64,000 nt of DNA from positions 48,951,998 through 49,015,997 of the forward strand of contig OX104129.1 of the NCBI GenBank assembly GCA_944470555.2, given 5' to 3'. The notes beneath the pieces are model-generated. The model was given only the letters and a program-made list of their open reading frames with translations, did not search any database and was not told where the DNA came from. How positions within the stretch are numbered: position 1 is the first letter of the stretch; every line of letters starts with the position of its first letter. This DNA is from Heterobilharzia americana (taxonomy: Eukaryota > Platyhelminthes > Trematoda > Strigeidida > Schistosomatidae). Below are positions 25,204 to 38,489 of the stretch, piece by piece. The translations under genes and the position numbers were made by a program.

Positions 25204-25676
25204 TCAGAATCGCTTATCGTTTTCAAATAAAATTAGGGAGAGAAACAGGAAAAGTACACATAAAAATATAAGAAGGATTTCAGTCAGTAAAGTCAGTCCA
25301 TATGTAACAAAAGGAATGAAAGTCAGTTGGAGGGAAAATTATGAGGCAAACATCAACGGGTTGTGAAATTAAGGCAATGGTAGCAAAAAGAACTAAACCA
25401 AACGTATATGTATACAGAGTGCAAGATCCCTTTTTTGTATAACCCGAGCTTCTGCTTCACAAAGCAGATGCAACATAAATCCTACTTAAACGAACTCTTC
25501 TCACATTATATATCGCACCGAATGAGCTACGTACAAACGCTGCGTTATGTCACAAAACAATATGTTTCAAAATAAAACTGTCTGTATGTTGGGTTTTCAA
25601 TTATTATGGCGGTAGATGTTCGCAAGCACATCTTGGTAGTTTAATGACCTTTCTGTACTTAATGTATAATAGACTC
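25204..25676. other. Unannotated spacer
   Basis: Nothing recognised between the PLE relic and the right outer arm. Confidence 0.4.
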
Positions 25677-28600
25677 GAACAAAATTATTACAAGGACAAT
25701 TCGTAAGTTACTCATTGTTATTCGGAAATTCATCTTCATCTCCCTAATTCGACTCCATTCATATAACTTCATACAACAGTTGATATCATGATAATCTTAC
25801 TCCAATCACTAAATGACATGATAATTTTCCGAACAGAATATCTTGTAACATATCATACCTCTCAACAGCTTCAGTATTCCACCACCTATTTCAGAACATT
25901 TGTTAAACAAGCTTACAGAAATTGAAACTAATATCTTCTTGTTCCTGTGGTGCACACATTTCATACGTCATAACACATACCAATACTTCACCACAGACCA
26001 CTCCAGGAACATCTTAAGACCCCATATGTACGTATATTTCCGAAACTGAGACGACCTGTCTAAGCTTCTATGCTAATTTGGACAGGACTAGTCAGAGATG
26101 GATAAATACTACTCGGTCATTATGCTAGGATAGCTGATTATTCACTGTTGATCGGATGATCCAGTAAATCGCTGACTACTCAATTCCAGTCATATCAATC
26201 TCAGAAAGTCTGTTGACATCTTGTCAACTGGAATCATTTAACTTCCCTCGACGTCCTCACAGTGATCAAGCCTTTATCAGATTTCGATGTCATTTGTTTG
26301 TTCATAGTATTCCTAGGACCAATTGAGTGATACTTTGAATATCTTCGACGACTTAGTTGGTCACTTTGTCTACTGCATGGACGATGCATTAACATGTGAC
26401 AATAATATGGATGAAGAAACATACAAAATGTGTGTATTCAAAGATGTAGGCTTTAAAATGCTTCATGTTAATGGGGTTGTGAGACTTTCTCCTCAGGTTG
26501 TAGGTGTTCCGTTGGTTTGATCGCTATGTGGAACGTATAATTTTCAGCGGGTTTAACGCTGAACGTCAATCTGCACGAGATTTCCATTAAAGCACTCACT
26601 CATGAACCACTGTAAATTAGGTGATTGTACATTAGCATCATGATTATTTGGAAATCTGTATTGTCATAGAGAATAGTTGTAGAGATATTTAAGGCATGTT
26701 TTGAGATTGAGTGGAGTGAACTGTTGAAATAATTTTGTTTAGCATCCCGAAGTAATGAATGCGAGTATCAAATTGACAGAAAAGAGATAAATATTCAGCC
26801 AAATTCAGTGAATTGTAATCATATTGTACAAAAATTAAAAGAGGAGTAGGTTTGTCGTCATTGATACTGAAACACTCGAAGATTAACCACTGACTCTTCC
26901 TGTATGTAGGATCAAACTTCGATGAACTGCACGAGATGGATCCCAGGATGAAACATTGGGTAGAACTGCATCGTGAATGCCTTCTCAATACTCATTTCAG
27001 GCTATGAGTTACACGAATAACTTGCTGTTTAATTATTGATACCACTCGGTTCTTTTATGCTCTAATATCTCACAACATTTTCCGTGAAGTATCTAGGTAC
27101 CAGTTATTCTACTCTTTTTATGTGCCAGCTTTTATATTTGTATGTGAGTTGATAGCTGCTTCTCTAGGTATTCGCCTACTTTGTTTTGCACTGATGAACA
27201 GATTGTCATGAAAGATAAGCTTTTGACTTCTACACGGCTGTATTGATGATTTCATTACCCGAGTATACAACCCTGACTTCTATGAATGTTTCCTCCTTTT
27301 CATTGTCTTTAGGAGAAAATTCACACACGTATTCTTGAAAGTTGCATCTTTCATTTTCAGCTGTTCATAAAGGGAATCAAAGCTTTGCACCTAAAAGCCA
27401 CTTCTTTGATTTCTTCTTCTTTCATATCTTCAACATTGCAAACCTATCAGATTTTGTTTGTTTTGATTCGAAGGATGATTTTTTTGAGAAATAAAAGAAC
27501 ACAGTGGTCGTTTCAACAGTGACTTAGGTGGTATGCAAAGACAATCTTTTCACATTCAACTTAATACCATCTCTTGATTGTCGCTGTGGTCCCTAGGTAG
27601 AAGTTTATTGAATCATTACTTTGTCATGTTACGCAACCCGTTCTCCTGAACAACTTCATTTGATCATCTTTATCCAATTTCCACCAAACTGTCTATACGG
27701 TGATGCAAATAATGGATGGTAGCTAGCAGGGAATGCAGGACATGCTTTTCCTTCTATTTAGAACTCTTTAACTAAATATATCTGCCTTCAAATTACCAAT
27801 CAACTCAGTCTAATCAACATGAGGAATCTACGTGTTACAATATTATCATTGAGATTCGCTACTCTGACCAATGTTTATTCGTTTATGACTTATGACAACT
27901 AAGCTGAATGATTATTTTGTTACTGAAACCACAGAATACCATCAGTGTCATGCACACTGAACATGTTCGTACAATTCCAAACGATTTCACTTATTCAACT
28001 TTAGAAGCGAATTGCGTTAATGCAGTTCTTATCTGGTGCATTTGCATTTTATCATATTCTTAGGTGAGTAATGCTAACGTGCGTTAGACAATATCCAGTC
28101 ATTTTTCATAATGAAGCTGGTTTTGTGAATATAGAAAAGTTTTAAGGGGAATGATTCTAAGAGATGAATGACATAGCGGTCATGTTATTACCTGAATTAT
28201 TAGCAGTTGAACAGGGGAACTATTAGATTCCAATTCACTGGTTGATTGGTAACCCGACCACTGCCAGACCCAGCAGTCATACGGTCAACTGTTTGTGGAT
28301 TGTGCGTGAGTGCAGTTGAGCAATTCAATACCATAAAGGAACGACTTTCAGTATTTTCAGAGTTTTACTGGATCACCGACTGATGTGTATGCATGTTGAA
28401 AGCTAACCTGATCATGAATGATTTGTTCAATATTTAGAAATTGCCATTCAGCAAACTGAAGGTTAGGTTTTTGGTGTGGCATTTGATTAAGGTTAAATAC
28501 ACATTCACACACATTCAGAAGCTGAATGAAAGACCGATACATCCATCTGAATTTTGTATACCAAATCAAATGGGTAAGAAGGCTATTGGTGCGTACTTTT

Positions 28601-30860
28601 AGTCAGATTACTGTGATGATAGAATATACTTTCAGTGCAACTTGACTTCATGGTGTGTCATTCAGTAGTGAAAGCTACTATAATCATCAAAATCCGAAGT
28701 GGTGCTCATGACAGTGGAACTAGTTACATAAGGCAAACTTTAAGGCAGAGGCGTCTTCGGATGAGAGAGCATTTACCAGCTTGCTTTAGAAGAGGTTAAG
28801 TGAAAGTGGTGAAAAGTTCAGTCCTAACCCACCTAGTAGACACGTGACATCACAGAGATGCTAATAACTCCTTCAATGTCATTCATCATATTCCAAAAAC
28901 AGTAACATGTGCAGTACGCGGACGCGTGCTCAACATGGGTGAGGCTGTGGCAATAAGGCTCATCAAACCTGAACTGAGCATTCAGAAGTAACATTTCATA
29001 GCGTTATTCATTCCCTGACCTTCAGAAAACTAAAGGCCAATCCTGTCTCCTTTATTCCTTATCCTCCTCACCTGTTCACCATCACATCATTCATTTAAAT
29101 ATATGTCATCCCAATATTGACAAATTTAAAAGATAAAAATCAACTTCTCTAGAGTCCTTGAATCTCACTCCATTTCGAAAATGTACCTGCCCCTAACTGG
29201 CATTGATTTCACGCTGTACCAATGTGTTTTGTATTCGCAGAACCTGATGAGAATTTACTGAAAAGAATATTCTTTGTTCCAGTTATTGCTTTTTGATAAT
29301 AACTACTAGCCAGGATAATATCATCAGCAGATATACGTAAATACACTAACTGATGCCACACCGACACCTTAAATTTACCACTTCTGTAGTCTATTGAATC
29401 AAACAAACTACTGTTGACCAATCAGTCTTGAATTGGAATCCCTCTCAACTGAGCAGTGATTGAGCTGCCGTATAGGCTCATCAGTTTACTTTCAACGGGA
29501 TTAATTCATTGTCTGTGGTGGGATCGGTTTTATTTTCATATGCTGGTGGACGTTTTTCAGCTGTAGTAAAAATGTCCAACTCATTAAACTACTTTTATAT
29601 CAGCAGCTCGTATTGAAACTTCAAGTGCTGTCAAAACTAATTTAGACGTCCTAGGATGTAATTATTTTTTTTAATGTACGCTACCTAGAACTAGTAACAA
29701 ACTGAAAAACTCACCTGAAATCATTATTGACAAGAAATTTAGTTGTTCACTGAGTCAATTTCAACACAGGATTCGGGTGACTGAAAATGAGTTCAGACTG
29801 CCACATATTACATTCAGATGCTTACCAACAAGATGAGAGACAAATGTGAAAATATCATTTGAGGTCCAGAAACTCCATAAGGAGAAAAGGAGAGAGCTCA
29901 AGTGAATAACGAAATTAGATAAAACTGTCAAGCTGGAGATGACGTATTAATACATCTGCACCAATGCAACTGAATCTGGGCTATGTCATCATCTGTTACT
30001 AACTGTCATGGGCATGCTAAAACTAACTTACAAATTAAACTGACTGATACCACACATCAGTTCAACACTCATTTTGATATCTTCAGTAATGCAGTCTGAT
30101 GCAAGGTTTGAGGCATCTTTAGGAAGTGTGCTGCTGGTTGTGTTATTATTCCTTAACGTTTGATCAACCCCACTCAACTTGATATGCCCTATTACCTGCT
30201 TAAGCAGTTCCCTACCTAACGTGTAAGTACTGATAGCGAAACAAAAGTTAAAAGAACTAGTTTCAGGAATATTTTCGAAAAAGTAATGTGTTTTATTAGA
30301 ATAAATGTAATAGTAATGATTTGGGAAAAAGTTCATTCATCTTATCTGGCCAGTGTGGCTGAGCTAGGGACTCTGAGTATGTGCGTGCTAGCTAGCACAA
30401 AGGGAGCGCAGAATGGCTTCGGAGCCTGCTCAGATGCATCCTCGTTAAAACAAAGCTTAAAACACCTTAAGGATCCGTAGGCGAACTAGAGGTTTATTTA
30501 ATTAATTTAATTTAACCTACTTATTTTATTCCTAGCTGCAATTAGGTGCCAGGAAGGTGCACTACATGTCTATGATGTTTTGAAACAGATCACAGAAACA
30601 ATAAGTATGGTTAGCATGAAAGAAATTTTTTGAACAACTGATACTTCCGAGTTAATTCTTTGATACTTTTTAAATAACAAGGTACTTCGAAGTAGGAGAC
30701 TTCATCTCTTCCTTTTATGAATGGATTTCCCTAGATGTGATAGACAGTTAGATAGATTCAGATAAACAAGTCCTTGTATGGCACTTGACTTGAGTAATTT
30801 TTTAGAAGCAGAAGGAGTTATATATGTGGGAACGGAAACAGAAAGTATAATTGGGATGTT
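25677..30860 (-). repeat. Outer inverted repeat, right arm (~5.2 kb)
   Basis: Reverse complement of 1-5202. It lacks about 13 bp found in the left arm (near 26070 here), and its outer end at 30860 coincides with base 1 of the window. Beyond 30860 the sequence is unique within this window, but whether the pairing continues cannot be tested because the left partner is cut off. No host gene was recognised in it. Confidence 0.93.
28690..29060 (+). pseudogene. Penelope-like element GIY-YIG endonuclease relic (right arm copy)
   Basis: Plus-strand reading shows TSYIRQTLRQ, RMREHLPACFRRG, KSSVLTHLVDT, NNSFNVIHHIPK and MGEAVAIRLIKPELSIQK, separated by a few stops. This is the C-terminal nuclease of a Penelope-like element; the usual catalytic Arg (in RMREH) is still visible while the YIG is changed. 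The left outer arm holds the same relic on the other strand at about 1800-2180. Confidence 0.78.
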
Positions 30861-31904
30861 ATTTATGTACTATCGTCAGACTGACTCATGACATGAGATG
30901 TGAAATACCTATTCCACTTATAGGTGAAACATATTATCAAATGGCTCCAAATTGTATTGAGCTCAAGTGGTAGATGACCAGCTTTATTCAATAATTTCCA
31001 TCTCGGTAACTAAAACGTTTATTTAATGGCTGCAATTAATGATGGTCCTTGATTCTATTTAATATGCGATTGGATGTGTGCACCGCTGTCACTTACCAGT
31101 TCATTGACACATGCATGTCATTGATTCTACTGTCTATGACAGTTAGTAAGGTTTACTATCTTTATTAATATACTTCGGTCACTACTAAGCGATAAGGTTT
31201 AGATAGCTACATTGAACCCACTGGTTACTAACTTGTTTATATAATCCAGTCTTGAAAGGGGTCACCTAGGTTCTTTATACCTTGATGTTTGGGGTTCTGA
31301 CTTCAAACCCGGGACTCAAGTTCAGTTCATCAAATGAAAATAAGTTCGAAAATGACTGTGAATATGGATTTCTGGTAGGTGTCAATAAGCACGAAACCTT
31401 GATACAGGGTTTCCTACCGATTGACAACCACTATCTAACATCAATCGTGTTTGATTGAATAAAGAATGTATGCGAAGAAATATTTCTTTCCAGTCCGCTC
31501 TTCATCAAAGGCTCTATGGCATCCTGAAAATATATAACTACCTACTAGTCTAGTGGTGATAATTGCTTCATAATAGGTTATAAGTCTCAAAGTAACAGGA
31601 AGGTGATTATTAATCAACGTAATTAAAACTGTAACCGAGGTACGTAATAATTAGATGGTAAAATTTGTGAAGTTTTAAACCGATTGTTGCATAATCGACA
31701 GTTTGCACAGTGGTAACTAACAGGGAGAGAAGAGGAAGCGGATTATTATGTCCGGTAGCCAGTTGTTGACACTTATTAGAGACAAGAGGGGAAACAGCAG
31801 AATGGTTAAAACTGTAATAATAGTGATCATAATAAAGATAGTTACAAACGTTTGAGGTGTAGATGAATAGGAGGGTGATGTATTTTACAGATAAGTTATA
31901 CAGA
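30861..31904. other. Unannotated region right of the outer arm
   Basis: No gene recognised. The long minus-strand frame at 31610-31948 lies downstream of the next PLE relic and is low-complexity in F, Y and L, probably its untranslated tail. Confidence 0.35.
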
Positions 31905-32330
31905 TGATCAAAGTAAAGAAAGCGGCTGTACGAATATCTTTTGAACACTAAGACTCAACCTGTTCAGATGGATTGCAATGGCTTCTACTGCAGGTAAAAG
32001 ACGGACTCGTAGAGCATGGATGAGATCGGAAGGAATGTGGTAAGTGACCTTAAAGGCGTTGCGAATATTAAATAGATGGCCAGTGTCGATCACATGACAG
32101 AGAATTGAGCGGTGTATCGACCTTATTTGCTCTTTACTTAATATGATGGGTGATGTTTGACGACAGCCGTGTCTAAATGTTATCCCAATGTATTTAGCCT
32201 AACAGAACCAGTTGAACTGGTAACTGTACATAGGAGAGGTGAAGTCAGGTAATTTGTCTTTGATTCGCGAAATCATCATCGGTCGATCGTAGAACACCAC
32301 CATAACCTTGCTGCATTAAATTATCTCTGG
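31905..32330 (-). pseudogene. Penelope-like element GIY-YIG endonuclease relic
   Basis: Minus-strand reading: ISRIKDKLPDFTSPMYSYQF, then FC*AKYIGITFRHG (YIG motif kept, one stop), CHVIDTGHLFNIRNAFKV, HIPSDLIHALRVRLLPAVEA and IFVQPLSLL, which matches the end of schistosome Penelope-like ORFs. The reverse transcriptase upstream is not recognisable, so this is a 5'-truncated copy. Confidence 0.8.
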
Positions 32331-34060
32331 ATAACTTTCTTTGGGTGTTGTATCACAGTCTCGCTGATAATGTCACCCCGAAACAGTAGTCAGGAACATA
32401 GGTTTTTTGGAGACTAGTTTTTATATCAGATATATTCAGATTGTTTTCACCATGCGAAATATTAAACAAGCAAACTGACCTGGAGTTATACGCTACCAAA
32501 GTTCCCCCTCTCATATCAGTAAATCTGAACCAGCTGTTCTCTTTTTGGATTGCCTATCATTGAAAAACTGAGATCTGGAGGGAGTCCTTTTCACCAGTTG
32601 ATCACAATTAAACCGGTTCCCGAGACACACATTCGAAGATTCACAGAATACACCGGATACTGCTGAGACTCCGTAAGCGTTTACAGTGAAAAGTTTAAAC
32701 TGTATCTAGACAGTTGCGCTAATTTTACTCAACTGTATGGATAACCTATGCGAACTAATTGGTTCATTAGAAGCTCATGCATCTTGTTTAAGTTACCAAG
32801 ATGTGTATTTCCTACGAAGTCTATGACAGGATTTCAAAAAAAAATGGGTGAATTAGCTGTCTACATCAGTGTTATTAGCACCTACTCTTTTGTTTTGAGG
32901 GTATGATTAGATACTGTCTCGTGTTACTTTTCTTTTAACAAACCCTTAAAGTAATCTTCTTTGAAGTGGATTGTTGAAAGTCATCAAGAACTATCTTCTC
33001 TATAATTTCCAAACTTAATGCTATCTACAGGTAAATTGATCATACTTTGACGGTATCCTGCTTAACATGTATAACTCAAGTTATTTGAACATTGGCCAGA
33101 TGATACAGTTATCTCAGGATTAGTCCTCACTACCAATGATAAAACTAAGGCAGCAAAGCAAACCTATTTAAGCTGTCAGTGATATTGAAATAAAGTCATG
33201 TTTGATTATGATACTTCTTCAGCTACTTCATATAATAGTGAATGTAGAATTAGATTCACTTCTTAAAGCAACCCATGCATACATCTGTGATAACTACCAG
33301 TCACTACCTGTATAATAAACGCAAGATGGATGAATAATACTACATTGCGTCACCATGTTCTCCTTAGACTCACACAGTAACTACTGTTAAAAATATGTGG
33401 GTTAGTTAGAAAAACTATCATAATTAATTTCATTTTCATATCTGTCTACTTATGTAAACATGCATGTTGAAAATGGTTTGATTAATATAGTCGATTACGT
33501 GATCCGTTTCAGTAAAGATTAGTATGTGATACACTTCAGATGTGTATACAAATTGTTAACTATATGTAACTATATGTTCATCATTCCATGTTATTGTTAA
33601 CGAATAGTTAACATGAAACATTTCACTGAATTCTAAGGCCATATTAAGTATGTTTTATCTCAGAGTTGAATAAAAATCAAGTATGTAAGTAAATAAACTT
33701 TTCATTTATGAGAAATGGTCATACAGTGTATACCCAAACATAGTATACATTAGTCATATGAACGTATTCTTGTGTGACTTACGATTTAAAACATACATAA
33801 ACTTGATAATATGCCTACTATCTTCATTATTTAGTTTTTATGTAATACTGTATCCATGAGCGTAGGAGATATGGAAGTATTGAATATTATTAAATAGACA
33901 TAAGTTATGGTGATAGTATATAAGATAATTCATCCATATATCTATCATTTCCCATTAATTGCCAGTCAATAATAACTGTTACATTGGAATTTATTTATAT
34001 GATCAACGATTTAAGCAGTTGAAGATAAAATCCTAAATGTTTAAGATAATATTCATCAAG
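32331..34060. other. Unannotated AT-rich region
   Basis: No gene or recognised repeat in this stretch. Confidence 0.4.
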
Positions 34061-34061
34061 G

Positions 34062-34700
34062 ACTGATATCAGTTGAGGAACCATTGAAAACCTGGGAGCT
34101 GTGGACAGCTGCTTCTTCCTAGAATGAGGTTCCTCAGTAGCGCGCACCCACAACTTGGCTGGGGACCAAACTAAGGACCCTCAGGTTTCACGGCGAACGC
34201 ACTAATCATTTAGCTATTGAATCGCAGCACAAACGTTCAGTCTCCAACTTTGGACAATTCGCGATACAGTGCAACTATCAGCCATTGTTCTCAGTGGGCA
34301 TCCATTTCACTTCTAACTAGTTGTCTCCACTGGTCATGGCTTCTCATTAGAACTTCGGGATATCCATGTGGGAGCATGTTAATAATGAGCACTATACAGT
34401 AATGTATTTTGAGGTTAGTGAGGATTTTAACTTTGTGGTATTCACCATGGACTGATATCAGTTGGAGAACTATCGAAAACCTGGGAGCACTGGATAGCTG
34501 TTTTGTCTTAGCATGCGACTTTCTAGCAGTCCACGCTCAAACCCCACCACGGATCGAATACAGGATCTCTGGTGACGAACACGTTACTATTCATCACTGG
34601 ATTGGAATCCAATGGTTCATATTTTGTCCACTTCTGCCAATCCATGACAGTCGCCAAATGCCACTGGTGAGTTCAACTTGGTTAACTTCGGAGGTCATGA
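34062..34700 (+). repeat. Two diverged tandem copies of an unknown dispersed repeat
   Basis: Copy one starts near 34062 and copy two near 34450; both begin ACTGATATCAGTTG and share AACCTGGGAGC and GGACAGCTG/GGATAGCTG, then drift apart. Copy one has a tRNA B-box-like region near 34185. The open frames at 34217-34402 and 34409-34708 fall inside these repeats and have no family motif. Confidence 0.5.
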
Positions 34701-35072
34701 CTTATTAGAGCAACAGGAAACCTTATCTCGCTGCATATCACTAATTGTTGGTTAGAATGCCCTCCAAATTCATCATACGTAAATAATCTGTTGAATGAAT
34801 ATATAAGATGAGGATGATTAAAGTTGAAAGCGATCTTCGTTCATTACAGTGATTTCCAAGCTATCTAATAAGAGCTCTACCAAGTGAGATTCGAGACAAA
34901 ACTACTGGGTCGTTAAACTTGGACATTTGTAATACTGATAACCTATAAGATGCCTTTTCGAATCCTACATCGATTCAGGGTTTATGTTAACTTAAACCCT
35001 CATTTTCCTGCGCTAACGTCACTATATCTGGCCAACGTTATCGCATTAGCTTAATAGAAGCATTTATTATTT

Positions 35073-35429
35073 TGTAGCGTCACACACTTCTCCAGAATCA
35101 ATAGCCTAGAGTTCGATGAGATTCAGCATTGATGCTGACCTTCATAGTTTAACTAGACTCACTAAGCTGAAGGCAGCCGGTCAAGCACCCACGCCATTTG
35201 GCACGCTATCGTGTTACGTTGCACTGCTCGTAATCGACCCTTTAACCAGATAATTGGAACCCATTGGTATTTCGACATGACCTCGAAGATATAATATTCC
35301 ATCCGACTGGGCTGTTGTGTTCTTCCTCGGTCTCGTATTCGTGGGTATATAACAAGTACGAATAATTAGTGATTGGCCTTTGTGTCTGTTAAGTTCGCAC
35401 AAGGACAATTCCTAAAACTTTAAGAAACA
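35073..35429 (+). repeat. Solo-LTR-like element (copy 1)
   Basis: About 357 bp starting TGTAGCGTCACACAC and ending ACA, with a TATATAA box near 35346 (GTGGGTATATAACAAGTACG). A diverged copy lies in reverse at 60995-61352. TG...CA ends, length and an internal TATA box fit an LTR of a Gypsy-type element, although no target-site duplication or internal coding region is visible next to it. Confidence 0.55.
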
Positions 35430-35934
35430 TAGGAAAGTTTTTTTTGCCTAGTTTGTAATTACTTAATAATGCACTTTCGATAATTAACTACACAATTTTA
35501 TTATAGGTATTGATGTTCCATCCTTCTGGTTTAAGTGTTTCCCTTAAAGCTAGATCTGAAATCAAGTCATTTGACTAGATTCTCAGTAACATTTAAGTGT
35601 ATATAATCCACCTAAAAGGCCTAGTTAGATCAGGCGTATGAAAGCCATTTTAATTGATTAGAAGCAGTTCAACTGAAGTCCGCAACCAGTTATTTTAGTG
35701 ATCATGGAACACTTCAGCTCAGGCTCATATTATGTTCAATATCTAAATGGTAAAGCGTGCTATGAATAACTAAAGTAAAACTGAAAGATCTACTAACGAA
35801 TAAGTTGATTAATAATTCAAATTATGAGAGTTCATAACTTAAAGTGTTGATCTTAACCTTCGCGAATAGTTTATCAAAAATGCAAAAGACATCCTACTGA
35901 AGCTGATATTGTCAATGAGGGAATTTGTATTGAC

Positions 35935-36245
35935 AAACAGACAGACAAAATCAACGTAGAACTTCGCACACAAGTGAATCGGTTCAAGTTGTCAAAATTC
36001 AAAGTAGTATACAAAGAACAAGTGGATAGGAAAGGCCGATATCAAAGTAAACAAAGGTGTATGAGAAGAGAGGAAATGCCAAAATTAAGGTTATTCAAAA
36101 CATCTATAGATTAGAAGATATCAAAGAGTGAATACATCTATGCCGTGACTGATTCTCATCCATTTCACCAAGAGTCCTCAACCTATCGTTTCAAGGACCC
36201 CAGTCACGTAACGAATGCACGACTGATTACGAAGACATTAGGCAT
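35935..36245 (+). repeat. Unknown dispersed repeat (copy 1 of 3)
   Basis: This shares an ordered set of words with 58920-59165 and 55925-56165: GACAAAATCA, ATCGGTTCAAGTT, the GAGAGAATAAA-like region, and CACCAAGAGTCCTCAAC at the end. All three copies run in the same direction. No coding content was recognised. Confidence 0.5.
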
Positions 36246-37119
36246 ACAAAGAGTGGAGGATTCTGCCTGCTTTTCTGAAATAATAGGGTATAAATGTTTC
36301 TAGGACTTTTGACACTATTTGATATGTTCTTTTTTCACTGACTTCATAAGCGATGAGATATCAGAAACATTTGCTGATTTGACTAGTATCCCTTGCCTAA
36401 GTAAAATATAAGAAAGCTTGAGTGATTTGTAACAACGATTTTCTCCTCCAGTCGATTCAAATATAAACTGATGGACTAACCATAAGGAGTCAACTTGCAG
36501 CTCGTGGTACTGATACATGTAGATCGAATCTAGAGACAAGTGGGAGGCAAGTAACTGATGATACTACTTTTTACTTTTAGTTGACCTGCTCATGTTTTTC
36601 TAAAAAAATATAACAAAACTGAGAATTATTTGAAATCACCAGTTATATACATTAGAACAGCAGTTCTACACTGAAACATGACCGGGTATATGGTTCAGAT
36701 TTTTTAATTGATGTAAACTTTATGACGACATACTTCCTCTTTATATATTTATGCATATCCAGGAAAGTTCACCAGTAAATATGGATGATAATGTCATCGT
36801 TTAGATAAAACCCACTTTTAATTTTCACAAAAGATGGTTCTTAAGAGTAAGTGGATGAAAAATTGATAATCACTGTAAATCAAAGTTTTTTGGCCACTAA
36901 GCACATTAACGTGTACATGTTTACTTTTTCTCAGTCGGAAGAATTTAAGTATTTCTTTTAATTCACTTACGACTTAGCCTATAAATTTACATGTGCTTGT
37001 CAAATCAACTGAATTACAAAATTTGAAAGTTGGGTACTTATCCACTATTTTGAGCATATTTTTGAAAAGTTTGACACGAAAAATTTCTCATTTCTCGTCA
37101 TTCAACCGATTCGACTATC
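36246..37119. other. Unannotated region
   Basis: Nothing recognised. Confidence 0.4.
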
Positions 37120-37380
37120 TTCTCAATAATCAACGGAGGAAATAATTCTATCGCATGATTTAAGTTTGAAACCTTCCCTGTATCTGATATACTATACTGC
37201 TTAGTCGCCATTTGTAAATCCAACCGACGAGTCCTGAGTAAAGTGAAACTAGAGTCCTGGCTCTCATAATTGGCCCTTAGCAGGTATACACGCTCAATGT
37301 GATTACAGGCAGTATCGAAGCATCCATACAAACAGCCTATATACCAACGAAGATTGGTCAATCTAGTTTGTATATCTAAA
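37120..37380 (+). repeat. Sm-alpha-related repeat with hammerhead-like segment
   Basis: At 37224-37230 the box CCGACGA is followed by AGTCC, an AT-rich loop and GAAA at 37244-37247, then AGTCCTGG, resembling the hammerhead of the Sm-alpha copies. The rest of the repeat is not shared with the other copies. An 87-codon minus-strand frame covers it, but I regard that as incidental. Confidence 0.4.
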
Positions 37381-38489
37381 ATAAGAAAGGTTGAAAAATG
37401 CTCATTCCAAGCAAGTACCCATTGAAGAAGGCATTAGCTAATGTAACTTCGTAGCCTAGTTGATAATATAAGAGCGCTGGATTAGAGCCTGAGTGAAAGC
37501 ATCAACACTCACTGCTACACATATGCACTAGGCTAATGAACACCAAGGAGGATAGAATGCACTTTCTGAATTTCAATCTAGCTACTATCAAATTTATAAC
37601 CTAAACCATTATGCTGGGCCGTTTCGTCGAAAATTACTTATTTACTGGACTGGAATTTTGAACATCCGTACGACTTAGACTAACAATGGGAAGGTTTTGA
37701 ACCGCCTTCTTGTTGATTTTTTTCTCAACTATTGGTATCTTTATGGCTATTACTGATGTTATTTCTCATGCAGCTTTTAATACGAACAAATTTAAAAAGG
37801 CAATTATTTACCACTAACGCTTCGTCTACTTATCACATATACAGTCATAAATTTCCTATGTTGGTAGTAAGTTTTTCGCTGTGCTGCCTAAGTGTTTAGC
37901 TAAACAATTTTTAACAGGTTATCCAACTCCGCTTCAGTTCATGAAGTCGCTATATCCCGGTCTGAGATGGGTACTGAGATCTAAGCATCTTGGTTATGGC
38001 TCTTCGTTATTACAGCTTATAAAAGTTCACAGAGATGCAGTCAACTCTCAAAGGAAATATTGAAGATACCTGCATTATTTATCTTTTTGGAATGCTGAGA
38101 ATCTCATTAGTTTATAACTAATTACTGGATATCTCTTCAAGTTATCTGTTGAGTACCTTTCATCATTTCATTTCTTTATTCATATTTGCTTTTACGTTTC
38201 GAACTGTTGCAATTTCGAGCAAGGTAGTATACTTTTTTCAATCCCTAACAATCTATGAAAATATGGAAATGATAGTGCGCGTTGGTGATAAGTACTGATC
38301 AAGATCTCATATTGAAAACTTCTTTTAAAAACGTGATAAACAAATTTTCTGCATTCTACTATAACCAATCATAGAATTAACTTAATAACAAATGTTTTCA
38401 TCAAGAAAGGACAATATCTTAATGAAATAGACTGACTAGCTAGTTTTGATGGACATAAAGACCATTCGTTGTCCTAACAAAATTAGTTC
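37381..38489. other. Unannotated region
   Basis: No gene recognised. A stretch near 37455-37530 has a faint tRNA-like start (TAGCCTAGTTGATAA) and may be another SINE fragment. Confidence 0.35.

Noticed and set aside
31610..31948. 112-codon minus-strand frame rich in F, Y and L
   Set aside because: It lies at the end of a PLE relic, is low in complexity and has no motif.
37098..37361. 87-codon minus-strand open frame that looks like a terminal exon
   Set aside because: It is antisense to a repeat carrying a hammerhead-like segment and has no family motif, so I treat it as incidental.
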